Of a DNA stretch of 34,552 nt, positions 1 to 6,785 are shown one piece after another. This DNA is from SZUA-430 sp036840015 (lineage in GTDB: Bacteria > Pseudomonadota > Alphaproteobacteria > Micropepsales > Micropepsaceae), in NCBI GenBank assembly GCA_036840015.1, contig DAISVV010000003.1, positions 1-34,552 of the forward strand, given 5' to 3'. Position numbers and translations under genes: made by a program. The notes beneath the pieces are model-generated. The model was not told where the DNA came from and did no database searches. It saw only the letters and a program-made list of their open reading frames with translations. Numbering within the stretch: position 1 is the stretch's first letter; the number at the start of each line of letters is the position of its first letter.

Positions 1-2
1 TC

Positions 3-1610
3 CGCCAGCTCCATGACGAAGTCTGCCGCTTCGCGAATGTGCTGAAGGGGCAGGGCGTGAAGAAGGGTGACCGCGTCACGATCTACATGCCGATGATCCC
101 CGAGGCGGCCTATGCGATGCTGGCCTGCACGCGCATCGGCGCGGTGCACTCGGTCGTTTTCGGCGGTTTCTCGCCGGACAGCATTGCGGGGCGCGTGCTC
201 GACTGTGCCTCTGATTTCGTGGTCACCGCGGATGAGGGCTTGCGTGGCGGCAAGCATATTCCGCTGAAGGCCAATACCGACGAGGCGCTCAAGCAGTGTC
301 CGAACGTAAAGTCCGTCATCGTCGTGAAACGCACGGGTGGCAAGGTCGACATGAAGGCGGGTCGTGACCACTGGTATCACGAGCTGGCCGCCACGGTTCC
401 TGCGGACTGCAAGCCGGAGGAGATGAACGCGGAGGACCCGATGTTCATCCTCTACACGTCGGGTTCGACGGGCAAGCCGAAGGGCGTGCTGCACACGACG
501 GGCGGCTACATCGTCTATGCCTCGATCACGCACCAGTACGTTTTCGACTATCATGAGGGCGACATCTACTGGTGCACGGCCGACGTGGGCTGGGTGACGG
601 GCCACAGCTACATCGTCTATGGGCCGCTGTCGAACGGGGCGACGACGCTGATGTTCGAGGGCGTGCCGAACTATCCGACCGTGTCGCGGTTCTGGGAAGT
701 GATCGACAAGCACAAGGTCAATATCTTCTACACGGCGCCGACGGCGATCCGGGCGCTGATGCGTGATGGCGAGGCGCCGGTGAAGAAGACAAGCCGGGCC
801 TCGCTGCGGCTCCTGGGCTCGGTGGGCGAGCCGATCAATCCGGAGGCCTGGCTCTGGTATCACCGCGTCGTGGGCGACAGCCGCTGCCCGATCGTCGATA
901 CATGGTGGCAGACGGAAACCGGTGGCATCCTGATCACGCCGCTGCCGGGGGCGACGGACCTGAAGCCCGGTTCGGCAACGCGCCCGTTTTTCGGCATCGT
1001 GCCGCAGGTCGTGGATGCCGAGGGCAAGGTGCTGGAAGGCGAAACCACGGGGAACCTCGTGCTGGCGGATTCGTGGCCGGGACAGATGCGGACGGTCTAT
1101 GGCGACCACCAGCGTTTCATCGATACCTACTTCAAGACCTATCCGGGCAAGTACTTCACGGGTGACGGCTGCCGGCGCGATGCGGATGGCTATTACTGGA
1201 TCACGGGCCGGGTTGATGACGTGATCAATGTGTCCGGCCACCGGCTCGGGACGGCCGAGGTGGAATCTGCGCTTGTTGCGCATCCCAAGGTCGCCGAGGC
1301 GGCGGTCGTGGGCTATCCGCACGACATCAAGGGGCAGGGGATCTACGCCTACGTCACGCTGAAGGCCGGCGTGGCGTCGACGGAGGATCTGCGCAAGGAG
1401 CTCGTGCAGTGGGTGGCCAAGGAGATCGGTGCGATCGCCAAGCCCGATGTCATCCAGTGGGCGCCGGGTCTTCCAAAGACGCGTTCGGGCAAGATCATGC
1501 GTCGCATCCTTCGCAAGATCGCCGAGGGCGATACCTCGAACCTGGGCGATACCACGACGCTGGCCGATCCCGGTGTGGTGAACGACCTCGTGCAGAACGC
1601 CCGTCGTTAA
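3..1610 (+). CDS. acs: acetyl-CoA synthetase, 5'-truncated by the window edge
   Basis: Makes acetyl-CoA from acetate, ATP and CoA through an acetyl-adenylate; cytoplasmic. The reading frame is open to the left edge (first whole codon at 3), so the true start lies outside. The 535 residues present match AMP-forming acetyl-CoA synthetase throughout; about 110 N-terminal residues are missing compared with the usual ~650. Visible motifs are the adenylate P-loop YTSGSTGKPKG (about 452-486), the substrate-pocket stretch DTWWQTETGG, the ITGRVDDV/NVSGHRLGTAE hinge region, and the C-terminal PKTRSGKIMRR. The lysine of that last motif (codon 1491-1493) is the residue reversibly acetylated in this family, so post-translational control by a Pat/sirtuin-type system is possible (family knowledge). 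A stem-loop follows the stop codon. The next gene lies about 100 bp downstream and may be separately expressed. Confidence 0.97.
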   Translation, partial: RQLHDEVCRFANVLKGQGVKKGDRVTIYMPMIPEAAYAMLACTRIGAVHSVVFGGFSPDSIAGRVLDCASDFVVTADEGLRGGKHIPLKANTDEALKQCPNVKSVIVVKRTGGKVDMKAGRDHWYHELAATVPADCKPEEMNAEDPMFILYTSGSTGKPKGVLHTTGGYIVYASITHQYVFDYHEGDIYWCTADVGWVTGHSYIVYGPLSNGATTLMFEGVPNYPTVSRFWEVIDKHKVNIFYTAPTAIRALMRDGEAPVKKTSRASLRLLGSVGEPINPEAWLWYHRVVGDSRCPIVDTWWQTETGGILITPLPGATDLKPGSATRPFFGIVPQVVDAEGKVLEGETTGNLVLADSWPGQMRTVYGDHQRFIDTYFKTYPGKYFTGDGCRRDADGYYWITGRVDDVINVSGHRLGTAEVESALVAHPKVAEAAVVGYPHDIKGQGIYAYVTLKAGVASTEDLRKELVQWVAKEIGAIAKPDVIQWAPGLPKTRSGKIMRRILRKIAEGDTSNLGDTTTLADPGVVNDLVQNARR

Positions 1611-1630
1611 GCACTGGCCCCTGCCAGTGT
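1611..1630 (+). terminator. stem-loop directly after acs
   Basis: A perfect 7-bp inverted repeat, CACTGGC (1612-1618) and GCCAGTG (1623-1629) with a 4-nt loop, sits 1 nt after the acs stop; a G-T pair can extend it to 1611/1630. No T-run follows, so it is not a classical intrinsic terminator. It may protect the 3' end or mark a Rho-dependent end. Confidence 0.4.
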
Positions 1631-1711
1631 GAGCAGCGCTACACTTCAGGCTGATTGGCACAACAGGCCTGCGGTGCGCCCCTATCTTCCGGCAATCCGG
1701 AGGGGGCGTTC

Positions 1712-2860
1712 GTGCGCGAATATGATCTTGTCATCGTGGGTGCGAGCTTCGCGGGGCTTGCCTGTGCCCGGACGGCGGCCATGCGGGGACTGCGCGTGGC
1801 GGTGCTGGAACGCAAGGATGATCCGGGCGAGGGCGTCAGGACCACCGGCATCCTGGTCAAGGAAGCCATTGAAGAGACCGACATTCCTGTCGGACTGACG
1901 CGCATGATCCGCGAGGTGCGGGTCCATGCCCCCGGCGGCCGGTCGGTCGACCTGTCGTCGCCGGGCTATTTCTTCCTTGCGACGGATACGCCAGCGCTGC
2001 TGCGCTGGATGGCGCGCGAGGCCACGCGGGCGGGCGCGCAGGTGCTGACGGGCCGGTCCTTCCGCTCGGCCCTTGACACCGGTTCCTTTGTGGAGATCGC
2101 CGATCATGGCATCAAGGCGCGGCTGCTCGTTGGTGCCGATGGCGCGGGCTCACAGGTGGCCCGGCAGTTTGCGCTTGGACGGAACAGAGCCTTCCTGTGC
2201 GGCATCGAACTGGAGTTTGCGCCTGAACCCGCGCTCGACGAGCGGTTCCTGCACTGCTTCCTGACGTCGTCGCTGGCGCCCGGCTATATCGGCTGGGCGG
2301 TGCCTGGCGTCGGGATCATGCAGGTTGGGCTGGCAGCGTCGGGTGGGGTGCGGCCCGACATCAATGGCTTCGTCGAGATGCTCCGGCGGCGCCTCGGGCT
2401 CCGGCTCGAGGAACCGCTCGCGCGGCGCAGCGGCCTGATCCCCGCAGGTGCCACGCTGAAGCGAACACATGCGGGCCGCGTCATGCTGATCGGTGATGCA
2501 GCGGGGCATGTGTCTCCGCTGACGGGCGGAGGGATCGTGCAAACGCTTCGCCTGGGGCGACGCTGCGCGCAGCTGGCGGCCGACTGGATCTTTGCCGGGG
2601 GTGACCATCCGGCGGTGGCGCTTGGCGAGGAGACGCCGCGCTTTCGCGGAAAGCTGATGCTGCGGCGCCTTCTTGACCTGGCGCCGCCCGACTGGGTGTG
2701 GGACGCGGCGATCGGCACGTGGGCGTTCCGTTCGCTCGCGCAGGCGACATACTTCCATGCGCGCCGGCAGGGATTTGACGGCGCTCCGCCGCTGGCCGCG
2801 CAGGAACAGATGCCGCGCGCCGAGAGCGAGCGGCAGCGCCGTTCCGGCAGCGGGTCCTAG
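1712..2860 (+). CDS. FAD-dependent oxidoreductase, geranylgeranyl-reductase-like
   Basis: A flavoprotein of the geranylgeranyl reductase / PHBH-fold group; the substrate is unknown, perhaps an isoprenoid or lipid. I chose the GTG at 1712 because GGAGGGGG lies just upstream and the protein then begins at the FAD-binding strand; an ATG 57 nt earlier is in frame but adds a non-conserved leader. In the 382-residue product the dinucleotide motif GASFAG is at residues 10-15. It is followed by a glutamate ending the second beta strand (VLERKDD), GADGAGSQ near residue 140, and the second FAD motif IGDAAGHVSPLTGGG near 260. No membrane segment or Cys-rich cluster is obvious. The stop codon overlaps the stop of the convergent DUF4282 gene by 4 bp (CTAG). 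Confidence 0.8.
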   Translation: MREYDLVIVGASFAGLACARTAAMRGLRVAVLERKDDPGEGVRTTGILVKEAIEETDIPVGLTRMIREVRVHAPGGRSVDLSSPGYFFLATDTPALLRWMAREATRAGAQVLTGRSFRSALDTGSFVEIADHGIKARLLVGADGAGSQVARQFALGRNRAFLCGIELEFAPEPALDERFLHCFLTSSLAPGYIGWAVPGVGIMQVGLAASGGVRPDINGFVEMLRRRLGLRLEEPLARRSGLIPAGATLKRTHAGRVMLIGDAAGHVSPLTGGGIVQTLRLGRRCAQLAADWIFAGGDHPAVALGEETPRFRGKLMLRRLLDLAPPDWVWDAAIGTWAFRSLAQATYFHARRQGFDGAPPLAAQEQMPRAESERQRRSGSGS

Positions 2861-3138
2861 CTGCCCGAGGAGGAGGGCGTCTTCTCGTGGATCTCGAAGA
2901 CGGCGAGGCAGAGCTCGGCACCGATCCGAAGTCCGAGGACGCCAAAGGTCGTCGACACGATGGCGGCCAGCATTTCCCAGACGCCGGTGAAGAAGCCTAC
3001 CGTGAACAGGCGTCCGAACCCGAAGAAGAAGTAGATGATGTTGACGAAGATGATCAGCACCATGCCGATCCAGTAGATCGGCTTGATGATCGAGGGTGCA
3101 ACTTTCTTGTCAAAGCTAAACAGATCGCCCAGTTCCAT
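2857..3138 (-). CDS. DUF4282 small membrane protein
   Basis: A 93-residue protein resembling the DUF4282 family. It has a short N-terminal amphipathic part (MELGDLFSFDKKV), then two hydrophobic segments: one centred on WIGMVLIIFVNIIYFFFGF, and one after a short loop running through the AAIVSTTFGVLGLRI region. The C-terminus (LAVFEIHE) is the usual conserved end. The family is of unknown function and is presumed to be in the inner membrane. The ATG at 3138 is preceded on the minus strand by GGAG with 6-nt spacing. The frame stays open upstream to 3405, but that extension uses rare TTA codons and lacks conservation-like character, so I treat it as promoter DNA. Confidence 0.75.
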   Translation of the reverse strand: MELGDLFSFDKKVAPSIIKPIYWIGMVLIIFVNIIYFFFGFGRLFTVGFFTGVWEMLAAIVSTTFGVLGLRIGAELCLAVFEIHEKTPSSSGS

Positions 3139-3331
3139 GGCTTGCTCCAGTCCTTGCTTGCCGCGCCGCCTTGCCGGCGACGGATCCGGTTCGGCTTTCC
3201 CTGCAGCTTTTGCTTCTAAAGCCTTTTCGATCTGTAAACGCAATGCGGGAAGCCCGAATTTCGCCGGGCGCTGTGAGATCGACGCCACGCTTTCGATGGC
3301 TTCCGGCCAAACATGCCGCAGATTTCCGGCA

Positions 3332-3362
3332 TTGGCAGTGCGTGGTGCGTCGTGGTTATAAG
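3332..3362 (+). promoter_or_regulatory. candidate sigma70-type promoter of the CorA gene
   Basis: TTGGCA (3332-3337) and TATAAG (3357-3362) are separated by 19 bp, inside the 265-bp divergent gap between DUF4282 and the CorA gene. Transcription would start near 3369, about 35 nt before the ATG. The spacer is longer than ideal. Confidence 0.35.
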
Positions 3363-3403
3363 GGCATGCTTCAGTCCCCAACCGCCCACGCCCGAGGTGG
3401 CTC

Positions 3404-4387
3404 ATGCTTCGTTCCTACGGTCTCAGGGAGCATTGCCTTCGTCGCAACCTGACCTGCTCGGGGGAGTCGGACGACCCGATCGTCATCCCGTCGGATTCGG
3501 TCTGGGTGGATGTGTTCGATCCGACGTTCCAGGAGCGGGAGGCCATCCGCAGCTTCCTGGGGGTGGACACCCCGACGCGGGATGACCTGGACGAGATCGA
3601 GATCTCGAGCCGTCTTTATCTCGTGGACATTGCGGGCTTCATGACGGCGCTGATCCTGTCTGGCACGGAGACGCCCGATCCGCAGTGCCGGGCTGCAAGC
3701 TTCATCCTGGCGGGGGACCGCCTTCTGACGGTGCGCTATTCGGAACCGCAGCCCTTCAACACGTTTGCCAACCGGGCCGAGCGGCAGGCGCATGCATGGA
3801 CGAAGGGCGAGCTGGTGCTGGCGGGCCTGCTCGAGGCTGTCATCGACCGGACGGCGGATGTGCTGGAGAAGGTGGGCAATGAGGTCGACGTGGTCTCCAA
3901 GCAGGTCTTTTCCAGCAATGCCAATGATGCCTCGAAGGACTACCAGAAGATCCTGCTGCGGCTCGGGGCGAAGAACGACCTCACGTCCAAGGCGCGCGAG
4001 AGCCTGATCTCGCTGGGGCGGCTGCTTGCATTCCTCTCGCAGGCGATGGACCAGCGGCAGTCGAAGGACATCAAGGGCCGCATCAAGGTGATGACGCGCG
4101 ACGTGCAGTCGCTCAGCGACCACACGACGTATCTGTCCAACAAGATCACATTCCTGCTGGATGCCATCCTGGGCGTGGTCAACATCGAGCAGAGCCGCAT
4201 CATCCGCATCCTGTCCGTTGCGGCCACGGTGTTCCTGCCGCCGACGCTTCTTGCAAGCATCTGGGGCATGAACTTCAAGGTGATGCCCGAGCTTGAGTGG
4301 TCGCTTGGCTATGGGCTGGCGCTTGTGTCGATCGCGCTTTCGGCCGTCGTGCCGTACCTGCTGTTCCGCTGGAGGAAGTGGCTCTGA
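3404..4387 (+). CDS. CorA-family divalent cation channel
   Basis: A 327-residue member of the CorA metal ion transporter family (Mg2+, Co2+ or Zn2+) in the inner membrane. The cytoplasmic N-terminal funnel domain is followed by a long helical stalk (about residues 130-260) and two C-terminal transmembrane helices. The signature GMN motif is at residues 288-290 (context IWGMNF), followed by the acidic periplasmic loop KVMPELEW and the second helix ending in basic RWRKWL. Length and order are normal for the family. The ATG is preceded by GAGGTGG with suitable spacing. The last codons overlap the start of the downstream permease gene, so the two are probably translationally coupled. The metal transported cannot be told from the motif; this branch (GMNFKxMPEL) may be an importer or an exporter. 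Confidence 0.93.
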   Translation: MLRSYGLREHCLRRNLTCSGESDDPIVIPSDSVWVDVFDPTFQEREAIRSFLGVDTPTRDDLDEIEISSRLYLVDIAGFMTALILSGTETPDPQCRAASFILAGDRLLTVRYSEPQPFNTFANRAERQAHAWTKGELVLAGLLEAVIDRTADVLEKVGNEVDVVSKQVFSSNANDASKDYQKILLRLGAKNDLTSKARESLISLGRLLAFLSQAMDQRQSKDIKGRIKVMTRDVQSLSDHTTYLSNKITFLLDAILGVVNIEQSRIIRILSVAATVFLPPTLLASIWGMNFKVMPELEWSLGYGLALVSIALSAVVPYLLFRWRKWL

Positions 4388-5313
4388 GCGCGGATTCCTC
4401 ACCTGCGGTGGCGCCGGCAGCGCGGCCGCTTCTGGGGATCCTGCTCAAGGTGCTGGCGACGCTCGCGTTCACGCTGATGGCGATCCTCGGTCGGTCGCTT
4501 GCCGGCGAGATCCCGGTGGGCGAGATGGTCTTCTTCCGCGCCTCGTTCGCGTTCCTGCCACTGCTGGCGTGGATGCTGATCAGCCGCATCCCCCTGCGCT
4601 CGCTCAGGACGCAGCATCCGCTGCTGCATGCCCGGCGTGCGGCGACCGGGATACTGGCCATGTTCAGCTATTTCAGTGCGCTGGTGTTCCTGCCGGTGGC
4701 CGACCTGACGGCCATCGGCTTTGCCTCGCCCCTGATCGTGGTCGTGCTGGCGGCGACGCTGCTTGGCGAGCGGGTGGGGACCTATCGGTGGAGTGCGGTT
4801 GCCGCCGGGTTTGCCGGTGTGCTCATCATGCTGATGCCGCATTTGTCGGGCGAGGTCCAGTCGGGCTGGGGTGTCGTGCTGGCGCTTGCCAATGCCGTCT
4901 GCGTCGCGTTCACGATGATCTTCATCCGCAGCATGAGCCATTCGGAAGCACCGCTGACGATCGCGTTCTACTTCCAGCTCTGCTGCGCCGTGGTCAGCGG
5001 CATCACGCTGGCGTTTGACTGGGTGACGCCGACGCTGGAGCAGTTCCTGGTGCTGGCCATGCTGGGTGTGCTCGGTGGCATCGGGCAGCTGCTCATGACG
5101 ACGAGTTACCGGCATGCGTCGGCCTCGACGCTGGCCAATTTCGACTATGCGGCGATGATCTGGGCGGTGGCGCTGGGCTGGCTTTTTTTCTCTGAGGTGC
5201 CGGTGGCCGAGGTCTTCATCGGAGCGGCCGTCGTGGTGGGATCGGGGCTCTTCATCGTGTGGCGCGAGCGGCAACTGGGGCGACAGGTGGCGCCTGCCGA
5301 GCGGTCGCACTAG
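4378..5313 (+). CDS. DMT superfamily (EamA) permease
   Basis: A drug/metabolite transporter with ten predicted membrane helices in two EamA repeats. The first repeat starts near ILLKVLATLAFTLMAILGR and the second near WGVVLALANAVCVAFTMIF. The substrate is unknown; relatives export amino acids, metabolites or S-adenosylmethionine. The start is ambiguous. GTG at 4378 is used here (311 residues), but GGAGG at 4371-4375 is only 2 nt away. A CTG at 4384 that overlaps the CorA stop (CTGA) has ideal 8-nt spacing. An in-frame GTG at 4297 lies deep inside the CorA gene. Either likely start overlaps the CorA gene, suggesting one transcript. The stop lies 12 bp from the stop of the convergent GNAT gene. 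Confidence 0.88.
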   Translation: MALSADSSPAVAPAARPLLGILLKVLATLAFTLMAILGRSLAGEIPVGEMVFFRASFAFLPLLAWMLISRIPLRSLRTQHPLLHARRAATGILAMFSYFSALVFLPVADLTAIGFASPLIVVVLAATLLGERVGTYRWSAVAAGFAGVLIMLMPHLSGEVQSGWGVVLALANAVCVAFTMIFIRSMSHSEAPLTIAFYFQLCCAVVSGITLAFDWVTPTLEQFLVLAMLGVLGGIGQLLMTTSYRHASASTLANFDYAAMIWAVALGWLFFSEVPVAEVFIGAAVVVGSGLFIVWRERQLGRQVAPAERSH

Positions 5314-5325
5314 ACGCAGCGGCGG

Positions 5326-5802
5326 CTATAGCCTGCGGCCGAACAGGGCCTTACCGTCGCCGTCGCTGTAGAAGTCGACGAGGGTTCCCTGCAGCTCGAA
5401 GCCCTGGGACAGATAGAGGGCGCGGGCGGCGGCGTAGTCATCGCGTGTGGAGGTGTCGATGAACATGTGTGTCGCGCCGCGGGCGCGCGCGTCTTCCACG
5501 CTTGCGGCCAGCAGCCTTGCGCCCAGGCCTTTGCCCTGTGCGGCGGGCGAGACCGCGATCCAGTAGAGGTCGAACCTGTTCTGGGTCCCGTCGATGGGGC
5601 CGTAGCAGGCGAATGCCTCGAGGCCGGAGGGTCCGTCGGCCATCAGTGCGAAGTAGCCTGCGCCTGCGGGGTTCTTCAGGGCCGCCTCGATCACTTCACC
5701 GGCCCAGCCCACTTCCGTATCGGAGAAGACGCGCGTGTCCTGGACCAGTTGCCGGACCGCGGCGATGTCGGTTTCACGAAGCTGTGTGCGCAAGACCGTC
5801 AT
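5326..5802 (-). CDS. GNAT-family N-acetyltransferase (third gene of the kamA operon)
   Basis: A 158-residue single-domain GNAT enzyme that should transfer an acyl group from acyl-CoA to an amine. The acetyl-CoA binding motif A is clear: VSPAAQGKGLGARLL at about residues 83-97, following the beta strand FDLYWIAV. The C-terminal part (ARALYLSQGFELQGTLVDFY) is the usual beta6-beta7 region. Its ATG overlaps the stop of the ATP-grasp gene by 4 bp (ATGA), so it is translationally coupled to the two upstream genes. In methanogens and some bacteria a lysine aminomutase (AblA) is paired with an acetyltransferase (AblB) to make N-epsilon-acetyl-beta-lysine. This protein is shorter than AblB and not evidently its orthologue, but the pairing suggests it may acetylate a beta-lysine-derived amine (inference). 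Confidence 0.85.
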   Translation of the reverse strand: MTVLRTQLRETDIAAVRQLVQDTRVFSDTEVGWAGEVIEAALKNPAGAGYFALMADGPSGLEAFACYGPIDGTQNRFDLYWIAVSPAAQGKGLGARLLAASVEDARARGATHMFIDTSTRDDYAAARALYLSQGFELQGTLVDFYSDGDGKALFGRRL

Positions 5803-6785
5803 TCGGCGCGAAATGCCGCGTCCGTGATCATGCGGATCGCGTCCTCTGGGGCGATGCCGGCGCGGCCTGCCGCGGCCATGAAGCCGGCGTCGAGGGAAAG
5901 GTCCGGGTTTGCATTGACATCGACCACATAGGGATTGCCTGCCGCATCGACGCGGAAGTCGACGCGTGCCCAGCCGCGCATGTCAAATCCATGCCAGGTC
6001 TTCAGGGCGATGTCCTGGAGCGATGCAAGCAGGGCCGTGTCGGCCGGGGCGAAGTCGTAGCGGCGAACCGTGTTCCTGTACTCGAAGCTCTGCTCGTTCC
6101 ATTTCGCGTTGTAGTCGACGATGTTGTAGAGGTCTGGGCCGTAATTCTCGAAGACGATCTCGGCCACGGGCAGGGCGCGCGGGCCTTCGGGGGTCTCGAC
6201 CATCGACACATTGAACTCGCGGCCGGGGATGAACTCCTCGATCAGCCAGGGGATCTTGTGCTCGGCCGTCAGGATGCGCGCGACGTTGACGGCCGCAGCG
6301 GCGCCGCGGCAGACATTGCGCTGCGTGATGCCGAACGAGGCGTGTTCGTGGCGGGCCTTGACGATCCAGGTGCGCGTGGCGTCTCTGGCGTCGAGGGTGC
6401 GGATCGTGCCCCAGGCCGGGGTCGGGACGGCGAGCCAGTTCAGGATCTTCTTGGCCAGCACCTTGTCGTTGGACAGTTCCAGGCCATGCGAGGGGCTGCC
6501 GGTGTAGGGCAGGTTCATTTCCTCGATGTAGATCGGCGGCACATGCAGGAGGCGGCTGGTGCCGGAGACGGATTCAACGAGGTTGAAGACGCAGTCGGGC
6601 GCCACTTCGCCCACGATGCGCCGGAACTCGGATGGCATGTAGTCGAAGTGCCGCATCTCGTGCGGGTAGCCGAGCCTGTCGTAGTGGCGTCCGACTTCCC
6701 GCGCGGTGGAGATCGTCGCCAGGTTGTCGTCCGGCTCGATCTCCTTGAGTTCGGGGATCAGGATCAGGATCCTGGGCGCGGCCAT
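5799..6785 (-). CDS. ATP-grasp ligase, D-Ala-D-Ala-ligase-like (second gene of the kamA operon)
   Basis: A 328-residue ATP-grasp protein that should activate a carboxylate with ATP and join it to an amine. The preferred start is the ATG at 6785, overlapping the kamA stop (TGATG); a GTG codon precedes it. Ddl-like features in order: N-terminal Rossmann part; YTGSPSHGLELSNDKVLAK (94-112); nucleotide-binding lysine in WIVKARHEHASFGI (140-153); hinge EEFIPGRE (183-190) with NVSMVE; LPVAEI (205-210); DYNAKW (224-229); and the metal-binding end RVDFRV...VDVNANPDL (274-296). The Ddl HG...GEDG substrate motif is absent (NLVESVSG instead), and the usual EVNTxPG is DVNANPD. It is therefore unlikely to be the cell-wall ligase. 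The operon suggests a beta-amino acid or a derived peptide as substrate (inference). Confidence 0.85.
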   Translation of the reverse strand: MAAPRILILIPELKEIEPDDNLATISTAREVGRHYDRLGYPHEMRHFDYMPSEFRRIVGEVAPDCVFNLVESVSGTSRLLHVPPIYIEEMNLPYTGSPSHGLELSNDKVLAKKILNWLAVPTPAWGTIRTLDARDATRTWIVKARHEHASFGITQRNVCRGAAAAVNVARILTAEHKIPWLIEEFIPGREFNVSMVETPEGPRALPVAEIVFENYGPDLYNIVDYNAKWNEQSFEYRNTVRRYDFAPADTALLASLQDIALKTWHGFDMRGWARVDFRVDAAGNPYVVDVNANPDLSLDAGFMAAAGRAGIAPEDAIRMITDAAFRAE

